Positions 54,332-62,984 of a DNA stretch of 64,000 nucleotides are shown piece after piece (the stretch's first letter is position 1; every line of letters begins with the position of its first letter). This DNA is from Diaminobutyricibacter sp. McL0608 (lineage in GTDB: Bacteria > Actinomycetota > Actinomycetes > Actinomycetales > Microbacteriaceae), in contig NZ_CP154826.1 in the NCBI RefSeq assembly GCF_039613825.1, positions 2,666,001-2,730,000 on the forward strand, read 5' to 3'. The notes beneath the pieces were generated by a model. That model saw only the letters and a program-made list of their open reading frames with translations. It had not been told where the DNA came from and searched no databases. Made by a program: the position numbers and the translations under genes.

Positions 54332-55668
54332 GTGAAACACCGTTCCCGCCACATCATCGCTGCAGTCGCGGTCACCGCGGCCGCGGCTCTGACCCTCGCC
54401 GGGTGTTCCGGCGGGGGAAGCAGCACAGCCTTCCAGTCGACGGCGCCGTCGAGCCTGTCGGGCACCGTCTCGTTCTGGCACTTCTTCTCCGACCGCGAGG
54501 CGAAGGCGATCCAGTCGGTCGTCGACGACTTCGAGAAGAAGTACCCCAAGATCAAAGTCGAGGTGCACTCCGGTCAGGACGACGAGAAGCTCCGTAAAGC
54601 GATCGCGACCGGGAGCAAGGTCGACGTCGGAGCCTCGTACTCGACCGACATCGTCGGCAACTTCTGCTCGACGGGCGCGTTCCGCAGCCTCAACAATGTG
54701 ATCGAGCGCGACAAGGTCGACATGAGCCAATTCTCGCCGACCGTCAAGAGCTACACCGAGTACAAGGGCAACCGCTGCTCGATGCCCATGCTCGCCGACG
54801 TCTACGGCCTCTTCTACAACAAGGATCTCCTCAGCGCGGCCGGGTTCAGCGCTCCCCGAAGACGCTGTCCGAACTCGAGAAGATGGCCGACAAGCTGACC
54901 ACGTACAACCCCGACGGTTCCATCAAGACCCTCGGATTCAACCCGACGATGGGCTGGTACGAGAACGCCGCAGCGCACTACGGCCCCGCGGCGGGTGCCG
55001 AATGGCTGAAGGCCGACGGAACCAGCGCGATCAGCTCCTCCCCGGGCTGGACCGAGCTGATCAACTGGCAGAAGGCGTTCGTCGACAAGATCGGCTGGGA
55101 CAAGCTGAACACGTTCACGTCCGGCCTCGGTCAGGAGTTCTCCGCCGACAACGCCTTCCAGAAGGGCAAAGTCGCCATGAACCTGGACGGTGAATATCGC
55201 ACCGCGTTCATCGACGACCAGGCGAAGAACCTCAACTACGGAACGGCACCGTTCCCGACCGCCGACGACCACACCGAACTGTACGGCGGCGGCTACATGA
55301 CCGGAAACATCATCGGCATCTCGAAGGGGTCGAAGAACCCCGAGCTGGCGTGGGCGCTCCTCAAGTACCTCACAACCGACACCGGAGCCGTGGTCAAGCT
55401 CGCCAACGGGCTCAAGAACGTTCCGACCACCACGGATGCGCTCAACTCGCCCGACCTCCAGGTCTCGGACCAGTACAAGACGTTCCTCGACGTCGCGGCG
55501 AACAAGAATGTCGCGACCACTCCGGCGAGCCCGCTCGGTGCCGGCTACCAGCAGTCCTTCCAGGATTGGTGGAACAAGTACCAGAGCGAAGGCGGCGACG
55601 TCCAGTCCGGGCTGAAGAGCGTCGACAAGCAGATCAACGACGCACTCGCTCTCGTCTCGGGTCCGTGA
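54332..55668 (+). pseudogene. Sugar-binding lipoprotein with one-base frameshift (SBP family 1)
   Basis: The GTG at 54332 after GAGGA opens a lipoprotein signal (VKHRSRHIIAAVAVTAAAALTLAGC) and an SBP N-terminal domain up to AAGFSAP. At the C-run CCCC (54854-54857) the frame is lost, and the rest of the protein (PKTLSELEKMADKL onward, to 55668) continues one frame over. Adding one C gives a protein of about 445 residues that reads correctly throughout. All other genes of the operon are intact, so it may be a sequencing error, a recent mutation, or phase variation. As read, the first frame ends at 54898 and gives a truncated protein. Confidence 0.85.
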
Positions 55669-55669
55669 C

Positions 55670-56650
55670 GTGACCTCGACGACCACACGCGAGGGGCGGG
55701 CGGCCACCGCCGGCCGCTCCTCGCGGGCGGGCAGGAAGCGGAAGCTGGCGACGCTCGCCCTTCTGACTCCGGCCCTCCTCGGCCTGCTGATCTTCTTCGT
55801 CTACCCGCTGATCGCATCCGTCTACTACTCGTTCACCCGGTTCGACCTCGTGTCGGCGCCGCAGTGGATCGGTCTGCGCAACTACGTCTACCTGTTCACA
55901 CAGGACCCGAACGTGTGGACGGCGACCGTCAACACCCTCTGGTTCATCGTGTTCTGGGTGCCGGCGAAACTCGTCTTCGCGCTTCTGATCGCGGGTCTCC
56001 TGGCCCGGGCGAAGAAGGCTTCCGGCGTCTGGCGGACGATCTTCTACCTTCCCGCTCTCGTCCCACCGGTCGCCAGCGTCGTCGCGTTCGTGTTCCTCTT
56101 CAACCCGGGGACCGGACCGGTGAATCAGATCCTCAAGGTGTTCGGCATCCAGGGACCGCTGTGGTTCAACGACCCAGCGTGGTCGAAGCCGTCGCTGACG
56201 CTGCTCGGCATCTGGGTCATGGGCGACATCATGATCATCTTCCTGGCCGCCCTGCTCGATGTGCCCCGCGAACAGTACGAGGCCGCATCCCTCGACGGCG
56301 CCAACGGCGTGCAGCAGGTGCGCTACGTGACGATCCCCAGCATCGGGCCTGTGCTGCTCTTCGCCCTGGTCACCGGGGTGATCGCCGCCGTTCAGTACTT
56401 CACCGAGGCGGCGGTCGCGTCGGGCGTCGCGTCGGGCAAGGCGGTCGTCGGCGAAGGCATCGGCACGAACATCGGATACCCGGACCAGTCGCTGCTCACG
56501 TACACGCAGTGGCTCTACGTCCGCGGCTTCAGCACCTACCAGCTCGGGTACGCGTCGGCGCTCGCGGTCGTCCTGTTCATCGTCTCCAGCGTGATCCTCA
56601 TCTTCCTGCTCCGCCGTTTCAAGGCGTTCACCCCGGAAGGCGCACAATGA
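55670..56650 (+). CDS. Sugar ABC importer permease, MalF/UgpA type, 326 aa
   Basis: A basic cytoplasmic N-terminus (GRKRKLATLALLTPALLG) precedes six helices. The EAA loop EAASLDGANGVQQVRYVTIP near residue 205 is complete. The GTG at 55670 follows the binding-protein stop by one base. It overlaps the next permease by 4 nt (ATGA). As in the GH130 operon, no ATPase gene is present, so a shared ATPase encoded elsewhere is needed. Confidence 0.92.
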   Translation: MTSTTTREGRAATAGRSSRAGRKRKLATLALLTPALLGLLIFFVYPLIASVYYSFTRFDLVSAPQWIGLRNYVYLFTQDPNVWTATVNTLWFIVFWVPAKLVFALLIAGLLARAKKASGVWRTIFYLPALVPPVASVVAFVFLFNPGTGPVNQILKVFGIQGPLWFNDPAWSKPSLTLLGIWVMGDIMIIFLAALLDVPREQYEAASLDGANGVQQVRYVTIPSIGPVLLFALVTGVIAAVQYFTEAAVASGVASGKAVVGEGIGTNIGYPDQSLLTYTQWLYVRGFSTYQLGYASALAVVLFIVSSVILIFLLRRFKAFTPEGAQ

Positions 56651-57552
56651 CCTCCGCAACGCTCACCGAGCGACCCGCTCAGCCGCCGGCATCGCCGCCC
56701 CCGCCGAAGCGCCACACTCCCCCGCTGCGGGGCCGACGGCTCCTGGGCTGGATCGCCGAACACACGCTACTGGTGGCGCTGGCCGTGGTGTTCATCGCAC
56801 CGGTCGTCTTCGTCGTGCTCACCTCGCTGATGTCGAGCGACCAGACGCTCACCGCATCCCTCTGGCCTCAGCCGTTCGTGTGGAGCAACTACCTCACGGT
56901 GTTCCAGACGGTGCCGCTGCTGCAATGGTTCGGCAACTCCGCGCTCTACGCTGTGCTCGCGACCGCGTTCATGCTGCTGTCCTCAGTGCCGGCCGCCTAC
57001 GCGCTCGCCAAGATCAAGTTCCGTGGCGCGAACGTGCTGTTCACGGCGATCATCATCGCGATGCTGCTTCCGCCGCAGGTCACCGCCATCCCGATCTACG
57101 TGATGTGGTCGCAGCTGAACCTGACCGGGACCCTCTGGCCGCTCATCCTCCCGAACCTCCTCGGGGACGCCTTCTCGATCTTCCTGCTGCGCCAGTTCTT
57201 CCTGACGATCCCCAGCGAGTACGCGGATGCTGCGCGCATCGACGGCTGCGGCGAGTTCGGGGTGCTCTGGCGGGTGATGATCCCGATGGCGAAGCCGGGG
57301 ATCGCGGCGACCGCCATCTTCATGTTCTTCAATTCGTGGAACGACTACTACGGACCGCTCCTCTACACGTCGGAGAACTCGGACAACTGGCCGGTCGCGT
57401 ACGGTCTCGCATCGTTCCGCGGTGTTCACGGAACGGACTGGGGGCTCACGATGACGATGACGATCCTCGTCACGGTCCCTGTCGTGATCATCTTCTTCTT
57501 CGCCCAGCGCGTCTTCGTCGAGGGCATCACACTCACCGGCGTGAAGGGATAG
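56647..57552 (+). CDS. Sugar ABC importer permease, MalG/UgpE type, 301 aa
   Basis: A Pro-rich N-terminus (PAQPPASPPPPKRHTPP), then six helices and the EAA loop DAARIDGCGEFGVLWRVMIP. The ATG at 56647 overlaps the preceding stop; the next gene (GTG at 57555) starts 2 nt after its stop. Typical length and topology for oligosaccharide importers. Confidence 0.92.
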   Translation: MTSATLTERPAQPPASPPPPKRHTPPLRGRRLLGWIAEHTLLVALAVVFIAPVVFVVLTSLMSSDQTLTASLWPQPFVWSNYLTVFQTVPLLQWFGNSALYAVLATAFMLLSSVPAAYALAKIKFRGANVLFTAIIIAMLLPPQVTAIPIYVMWSQLNLTGTLWPLILPNLLGDAFSIFLLRQFFLTIPSEYADAARIDGCGEFGVLWRVMIPMAKPGIAATAIFMFFNSWNDYYGPLLYTSENSDNWPVAYGLASFRGVHGTDWGLTMTMTILVTVPVVIIFFFAQRVFVEGITLTGVKG

Positions 57553-57554
57553 CC

Positions 57555-58826
57555 GTGAAACTGACAGTCGTCGGTGGAGGATCCACCTACACCCCCGAAC
57601 TCATCGACGGGTTCGCCCGCATGCGCGAACTGCTTCCGATCGAGGAGCTCTGGCTGGTCGACACCGACCCGGAGCGACTCAGGCTCGTGGGCGGGATGAG
57701 CGAACGGATGTTCCGCGCTGCGGGTCACTCGGGGCGGATCGTCGCGACACAGGACCTCGTTGCCGGGGTGTCGGATGCGGATGCCGTGCTCATCCAGCTG
57801 CGCGTGGGCGGCCAGGCGGCTCGCCACGGCGACGAGACCTTCCCCCACGAATGCGGGTGCATCGGGCAGGAGACGACGGGCGCCGGCGGATTCGCGAAGG
57901 CACTGCGCACGGTGCCGGTGGTCCTGCGGGTCGCCGAGACGGTCCGTGCGCATGCGAAGCCGGATGCGTGGATCGTCGACTTCACGAACCCCGTCGGGAT
58001 CGTCACCCGCGCACTCCTGCAGGAGGGCCACCGTGCGGTCGGGCTATGCAACGTGGCCATCGGATTCCAGCGCCGGTTCGCGAGCCTGCTGGGCGTCGAC
58101 CACACGGCGATCACGCTGGGCCATGTGGGGCTCAACCACCTGACGTGGGAACGCGCCGCATACGTGACCGATGCGAGCGGAACCCACGACGCGCTGCCTG
58201 CCCTCCTCGCGGCCGACCTCGACCAGCTCGCCGAGGAGATCGAGCTTCCGGCTCCGCTGATCTCGATGCTCGGAAGCGTGCCGTCGTACTACCTGCGGTA
58301 CTACTACGCGCACGACGAGGTCCTGAGGGAGCAGCTCGGCGCGCCCACCCGCGCAGAAGCCGTGCAGGAGGTCGAACGCGCGCTGCTCGACCTGTACGCC
58401 GACCCGTCGGTGGACACGAAGCCGGATGCGCTGGCCAAGCGAGGCGGCGCGTTCTACTCTGAGGCTGCCGTGGACCTCATCGCCTCCCTGACCTCCAACC
58501 GTCGAGACACGCAGATCGTGAACCTGCGGAACGACGGCACCCTGCCGTTCCTGCCGGACGACCACGTGATCGAGGTACCGGCCGTCGTCGGCACGGACGG
58601 GCTCACCGCGCTTCCGGTCGAACCCCTCCCTGCCGACATCGCGGGTCTCATCTCGCATGTCGCCGGGTATGAGCGGCTTGCGCTGGACGCCGCCGTGCAC
58701 GGTGGGCGCGGCCGGGTCGTCCGGGCGCTGCTCGCGCATCCCCTGGTCGGCCAGTACGACAAGGCGGAGAAGCTCACAGACCTTCTGCTCGCCCGTAATC
58801 GCGAGCACCTGGCGTGGGCACGATGA
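57555..58826 (+). CDS. 6-phospho-beta-glucosidase-type glycosidase, GH4, 423 aa
   Basis: NAD+- and Mn2+-dependent glycosidase of family GH4. The dinucleotide loop VVGGGSTYTPELIDG is at the N-terminus; the metal ligand Cys is in GLCNVAIG, and the His in GHVGLNHLTW follows. GH4 enzymes act on 6-phospho or free glycosides through a 3-keto intermediate. The start is GTG at 57555 in VKLTVVGGG. It overlaps the following kinase gene by 4 nt. No PTS gene is nearby, which is unusual for a phospho-glycosidase. Confidence 0.9.
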   Translation: MKLTVVGGGSTYTPELIDGFARMRELLPIEELWLVDTDPERLRLVGGMSERMFRAAGHSGRIVATQDLVAGVSDADAVLIQLRVGGQAARHGDETFPHECGCIGQETTGAGGFAKALRTVPVVLRVAETVRAHAKPDAWIVDFTNPVGIVTRALLQEGHRAVGLCNVAIGFQRRFASLLGVDHTAITLGHVGLNHLTWERAAYVTDASGTHDALPALLAADLDQLAEEIELPAPLISMLGSVPSYYLRYYYAHDEVLREQLGAPTRAEAVQEVERALLDLYADPSVDTKPDALAKRGGAFYSEAAVDLIASLTSNRRDTQIVNLRNDGTLPFLPDDHVIEVPAVVGTDGLTALPVEPLPADIAGLISHVAGYERLALDAAVHGGRGRVVRALLAHPLVGQYDKAEKLTDLLLARNREHLAWAR

Positions 58827-59848
58827 GCGCGGCGGATAGCCAGGACGGCATCGTCCTCGCTGTCGACGGCGGCGGATCGAAGACGGATGCTGTCGCTCTC
58901 GACCTCGCAGGCCACGTCCTCGCCACGGCGCGTGCGGCGACCTCCAGCCCGCACATCATCGGGGTCGATGCGACGATCGCCCTCATCGACGGGCTCGTCG
59001 GCGAGATCGCGGCGCAGACCGACGGCAGACCGCTGCTCCAGGCGAACATCTATCTCTCGGGTCTTGACCTTCCTGCCGAAGTGGATGCCTTCTCCCGTTC
59101 GATCAGGGGCTTCAGCTGGGCCTCCGGTTCCGGCGGTCGTCCGGCGATCGTCGACAACGACCTGTTCGCGCTGCTGCGCGCAGGAACGAACGAGGCGGAT
59201 GCGGTCGCCGTCGTCTGCGGGACCGGCATCAACTGCGTCGGGGTCCGGGCGGACGGGACGGTCGCACGCTACGCGTCGCTCGGGATGATCTCCGGCGACT
59301 GGGGCGGCGGCTGGCACCTGGGCGAGAAGGCGCTCTGGCATGCCGCGCGCGCCGTCGACGGGCGCGGGCCCGCCACCTCCCTCGTCAAGGCGGTTCCCGA
59401 AACATTCGGACTCGCCGACGTGCAGGCCGTGATCGAGGCGATGCATTTCGGGCGCCTCGCGAATGCCGAGCTCTCGGCGCTGAGCCCGGCCGTCTTCCGG
59501 GCAGCCCGTGAAGGGGATGCTGTCGCCGGTCGGCTCGTCGACCGGCAGGCCGACGAGATCGTGACCTTCGCAGAGACGACGCTCCGCAAGCTCGACCTGC
59601 TCGACCGGCCGACGCCGCTCGTCCTCGGTGGCGGCGTCATCAGCGCACGCGACGAACGGCTCATGGGCGGGATCGAGCGCGGACTGGCTGCGCGCGCACC
59701 CCTCGCCCACGTCGAACTCGTGACGGCAGCGCCCATCCTCGGCGCCGGGCTGCTCGCCCTCGAGGCGGTCGGCTCCGGCCGGGATGCCCTGGCGACGGCG
59801 CGCGCGGAGCTCTCGTTCCGCCAGGCGTCGTTCTCGGTGGCCGGCTGA
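58823..59848 (+). CDS. N-acetylglucosamine kinase-type protein (BadF/BadG family), 341 aa
   Basis: ASKHA-fold kinase. Phosphate-1 motif AVDGGGSKTDAVALD at the start, IVDNDLFALL, phosphate-2 VVCGTGINCVG, the SGDWGGGWHLGEKAL motif and the C-terminal LVLGGGVI adenosine motif are all in place, as in GlcNAc kinases of this family. The ATG at 58823 overlaps the GH4 stop (ATGA). It is the last gene of the ROK operon and could phosphorylate the released or imported sugar. Confidence 0.88.
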   Translation: MSAADSQDGIVLAVDGGGSKTDAVALDLAGHVLATARAATSSPHIIGVDATIALIDGLVGEIAAQTDGRPLLQANIYLSGLDLPAEVDAFSRSIRGFSWASGSGGRPAIVDNDLFALLRAGTNEADAVAVVCGTGINCVGVRADGTVARYASLGMISGDWGGGWHLGEKALWHAARAVDGRGPATSLVKAVPETFGLADVQAVIEAMHFGRLANAELSALSPAVFRAAREGDAVAGRLVDRQADEIVTFAETTLRKLDLLDRPTPLVLGGGVISARDERLMGGIERGLAARAPLAHVELVTAAPILGAGLLALEAVGSGRDALATARAELSFRQASFSVAG

Positions 59849-59945
59849 GCGCATCCGGCGGTGGGACACCTTCCTGATTCCGCGACCCGGTGGTCTAATC
59901 GGAAGGAGGGAGGATCTCACGGCATACGACGACGCTCGGCGCCGG

Positions 59946-60569
59946 ATGGTTCAGCGCCAGCTCATCCCGCGCGGGATCGGGGATCCGCGGGTCCTCGATG
60001 CGATGGGTCGCGTGCCGAGACACGAATTCGTCCCTCTCGACATCGTCGACTATGCCTACGAGGACCGGCCGCTGCCGCTGAGTGACGGGCAGACCATCTC
60101 GCAGCCGTACATCGTCGCGCTGATGGTCGAGAGCGCCCGGATCGGGCCGGACGACGTGGTGCTCGATGTGGGCACCGGCTCGGGTTACGCGGCCGCGGTG
60201 GCGGCGGAACTGGCCGACCGCGTCTACAGCATCGAACGCCAGCCGCGCCTGGCCGCAAGCGCCGCGACCCGTCTGCGCGGACTCGGCTATCGCGTCGAGG
60301 TGATCGAAGGCGACGGTTCGCTGGGCTGGCCCGACGGCGCCCCGTACGACGCCGTGCTCGCGGCGGCGACCGGGCCCTCGGTGCCGGATGCCTGGGTGGA
60401 GCAGCTCGCGCCGGGTGGCCGCATCGTGATGCCGATCGGTTCGCCCAGGGGATCCCAGCATCTCGCCGCGTTCACGCTCGACACCCATGGCCGGCTGCGC
60501 GAAGAGAACCTCGGAGCGGTCAGCTTCGTACCGCTCCTCGGCGCCCAGGCCTGGCCGGTCGACGGCTGA
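59946..60569 (+). CDS. pcm: Protein-L-isoaspartate O-methyltransferase, 207 aa
   Basis: Repairs isoaspartyl residues in aged proteins using SAM. Conserved parts are RRMVQRQLIPRGIGDPRVLDAM, PLSDGQTISQPYIVALM, SAM motif VVLDVGTGSGYAAAVAAEL and GGRIVMPIG. I use the ATG at 59946, but a strong purine run GGAAGGAGGGAGGA at 59900-59913 points to a start nearer 59920, where no ATG, GTG or TTG is in frame. About 10 extra N-terminal residues may be missed. It follows the sugar kinase by about 100 nt. Confidence 0.88.
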   Translation: MVQRQLIPRGIGDPRVLDAMGRVPRHEFVPLDIVDYAYEDRPLPLSDGQTISQPYIVALMVESARIGPDDVVLDVGTGSGYAAAVAAELADRVYSIERQPRLAASAATRLRGLGYRVEVIEGDGSLGWPDGAPYDAVLAAATGPSVPDAWVEQLAPGGRIVMPIGSPRGSQHLAAFTLDTHGRLREENLGAVSFVPLLGAQAWPVDG

Positions 60570-60575
60570 GGCTCG

Positions 60576-61322
60576 TCAGGCCGCGGCGCGCACGGCGACC
60601 GGAACGCGGTCGAGGGATGCGAGCAGTGCGGCGAGCTGGCCGACCGGGGCGCCCGGGTCTTCCGGATGCCACTGGACGCCGACGATCGGCGCGCTCTCGT
60701 GCTCGATCGCCTCGATGTCGCCATCGGGCGTGTGGCCGACCGCGATGAGACCGTCGCCCAGCGTCGCGACCGCCTGGTGGTGCGCGCTCTGGACCCGCAC
60801 CGGGTCTGGGCCGAGCAGCCCGGAGATGGAGCTTCCGGCTGTGAGCTCGACCGGGTGCGCCGCCATGATCTCCTCGATCGGGGCGCCGTGGTTCTTGTGC
60901 GCTGTCGAGTCGCCCAGGTGCTGAACGATCGTGCCGCCGAGGGCGACGTTGATGATCTGGTGGCCACGGCAGATGCCGAGGAGAGGCGTGCCGCGGTCGA
61001 GCGCGCGGAGCACGACGGCGATCTGGCCTTCGTCTGCGGACGGGAAATGGGCGCTCTCGCCCTCGTAGCCGGTGTCGCCGCCATAGAACTCCGGCGCGAT
61101 GTCCTCGCCGCCCATGATCACGACGGCGTCGGCGGAGTCGGTCTGCGCAAGCAACGAGGCCGGCCCGAGGTCCGCCGCTGCGACGCGATCGACCTTCCAG
61201 CCGAGTTCCGCGGCGAGCGCGATGGTGCGGCCGATCAGTACCTGGACGTAGTCGTGGTAGGCCGGATCGTGTGCCCGGAAACGCGTGACCTCGATGACGG
61301 CGAGGGAGCGGGATGCGGGCAT
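60576..61322 (-). CDS. Class I glutamine amidotransferase-like hydrolase (PuuD/gamma-Glu-GABA hydrolase type), 248 aa
   Basis: Class I GATase fold: nucleophile Cys in LGICRGHQIIN, and the catalytic His-Glu pair in GVQWHPED. Substrate-side features (GGEDIAPEFYGG, HHQAVATLGDGL) fit the peptidase C26 / PuuD family, which hydrolyses gamma-glutamyl amides, rather than a synthase subunit. The ATG at 61322 lies at the conserved position. It is convergent with pcm (stops 6 nt apart) and divergent from the next gene. Confidence 0.88.
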   Translation of the reverse strand: MPASRSLAVIEVTRFRAHDPAYHDYVQVLIGRTIALAAELGWKVDRVAAADLGPASLLAQTDSADAVVIMGGEDIAPEFYGGDTGYEGESAHFPSADEGQIAVVLRALDRGTPLLGICRGHQIINVALGGTIVQHLGDSTAHKNHGAPIEEIMAAHPVELTAGSSISGLLGPDPVRVQSAHHQAVATLGDGLIAVGHTPDGDIEAIEHESAPIVGVQWHPEDPGAPVGQLAALLASLDRVPVAVRAAA

Positions 61323-61430
61323 GACATCCAGTGTGCCTGCGGTGCGCTGACCGCGCATCCGACGTGTAACACCCCGAAACACAGGCACCGGATTCGAAAT
61401 ACCGGGGCGCCCGCCGTCGTTGAACCTGAC

Positions 61431-62078
61431 ATGACCACTCTCGGACTGATCGGCGCAGGACACATCGGAAGCCAGCTCGCGCGCCTCGGCGTCGCGTACG
61501 GCTACAACGTCATCGTGAGCAACTCCCGTGGCCCGGAGACCCTGGCCGAGCTCGTCGACGAACTGGGACCGTCGGCTCGCGCGGCGACGGTCGCGGATGC
61601 GGCGCGGGAGTCCGATCTCGTCGTCGTGACCCTGCCGCTGAAGAACATCGGAACCCTGCCGGCCGACGCGTTCGACGGCAAGACGGTGATGGACACGAAC
61701 AACTACTATCCGCAGCGCGACGGACAGATCGCCTCGCTCGACGACGAGACCACGACGGTGTCGGAGCTGCTGCAGGAGCAGCTGCCGGGCGCGCACGTCG
61801 TCAAGGCGTTCAACAACATCTTCGCGTCCGCACTCACCGCTGACGGGCTGCCCGCAGGAAACCCCGACCGGCGTGCGCTCGCCATCGCGGGCGACGACGC
61901 CGACGCGAAAGCCGCCGTCACCGCCTTCATCGACAGCATCGGCTTCGACGTGGTGGATGCCGGTCCGCTGTCGGAAGGCTGGCGGTACCAGAAGGACACC
62001 CCGTCGTACGGTGCCCGGCTGACTGCGGCAGAACTGCGCGAAGCACTCGCTTCAGCCAAGCGCTACCGCGACATGTAG
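61431..62078 (+). CDS. NADPH-dependent F420 reductase-like oxidoreductase, 215 aa
   Basis: Rossmann motif LGLIGAGHIGSQLARL at the start, VVTLPLKNIG, KTVMDTNNYYP and the C-terminal AFNNIFASAL helix match the F420-dependent NADP reductase/NAD-binding family (PF03807). Whether it uses F420 is not provable here; many actinobacterial homologues have unknown partners. ATG at 61431. Longer in-frame starts overlap the divergent gene. It is 14 nt before the arginase-family gene, so probably co-transcribed. Confidence 0.85.
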   Translation: MTTLGLIGAGHIGSQLARLGVAYGYNVIVSNSRGPETLAELVDELGPSARAATVADAARESDLVVVTLPLKNIGTLPADAFDGKTVMDTNNYYPQRDGQIASLDDETTTVSELLQEQLPGAHVVKAFNNIFASALTADGLPAGNPDRRALAIAGDDADAKAAVTAFIDSIGFDVVDAGPLSEGWRYQKDTPSYGARLTAAELREALASAKRYRDM

Positions 62079-62092
62079 GGCAGACTGGGCAC

Positions 62093-62953
62093 GTGGCTGC
62101 ACGCTTCCTGGTGATACCCCAATGGCAAGGCTCAGGTTCGTCGCGCGCGATGCGGCTCATCGACGGAGCGGCGGCCATCCAGGGCGACCTTCCCGCTTCG
62201 GCGACCCACGTCGTCGACGTTCCGATGGAGGCCGGTGAGGAACTCGAGACCGGCGTGCATCGGTATTCCGCGCTCCTCGCCATCCGCGACGCCGCGCAGA
62301 CGGAACTACGCGCGCTCGAAAGTCCGGTCGTCACGATCGGCGGCGACTGCGCAGCCGACCTGGGCAGCGTGCAACACGTTGTGGCTTCGCGGCCGGCAGG
62401 CGAGGTCGCACTCATCTGGTTCGACGCCCACGGAGACCTCAACGATGCGGCGACGTCGCCATCGGGCGCCTTCCACGGCATGGTCCTCCGCGCCCTCCTC
62501 GGCGACGCCCCCGACGGTCTCGCGTCGACCGGCGCCGAGATACTGTCGCCCTCGAACGTGATCCTCGCCGGCACGCGCGCCCTCGACGACGGCGAGAGCG
62601 CCTACGTCGACTCTGCGGGCATCCGCGTGCTCGGCGTCGACGACCTGGCCGATCCGGCGATCGTCATCGCCGCGATCGAAGCGGCAGGCGCATCTTCGGT
62701 CTATCTCCACGTCGACCTCGATGTGCTCGACCCGGCCACCGTCGCCGGGATCGGCTTCCCGGAGCCGTTCGGCGTGCAGCCGGAACAACTGTGCGACGTG
62801 ATCCGCGCCGTACGCGGCCGGTTCGAACTCGCGGGCGCCGCGCTCACGGAGTTCGCGCCGGAATCGGTCGACGCGGCCTCCGCCGACCTCGCGGTCATCC
62901 TGCGGGTGCTCGGTGCCCTGACGGCCCCGCTCCAGGCCAACGCGGCCGGGTGA
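62093..62953 (+). CDS. Arginase/agmatinase family protein, 286 aa
   Basis: Ureohydrolase fold. Metal-site motifs are WFDAHGD and VDLDVLDP, both canonical; the first motif, usually GGDHS, reads IGGDCAADL with Cys in place of the His ligand. This resembles a subgroup of arginase-like proteins of unsettled activity. The start is GTG at 62093. The gene is in a row with the F420/NADP reductase-like gene upstream and the crotonase downstream. Confidence 0.85.
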   Translation: MAARFLVIPQWQGSGSSRAMRLIDGAAAIQGDLPASATHVVDVPMEAGEELETGVHRYSALLAIRDAAQTELRALESPVVTIGGDCAADLGSVQHVVASRPAGEVALIWFDAHGDLNDAATSPSGAFHGMVLRALLGDAPDGLASTGAEILSPSNVILAGTRALDDGESAYVDSAGIRVLGVDDLADPAIVIAAIEAAGASSVYLHVDLDVLDPATVAGIGFPEPFGVQPEQLCDVIRAVRGRFELAGAALTEFAPESVDAASADLAVILRVLGALTAPLQANAAG

Positions 62954-62972
62954 GCGCTGCGGTCCGCGGCGG

Positions 62973-62978
62973 TAGCCT
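62973..62978 (+). promoter_or_regulatory. -10 box of the crotonase gene, leaderless
   Basis: TAGCCT, 6 nt before the ATG at 62985; no Shine-Dalgarno between them. Confidence 0.45.
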
Positions 62979-62984
62979 CGGAGC

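Noticed and set aside
54832-54900. Programmed frameshift in the binding-protein gene
   Set aside because: The CCCC run lacks a slippery heptamer and downstream structure, and binding proteins are not known to need recoding; a single-base loss is simpler.
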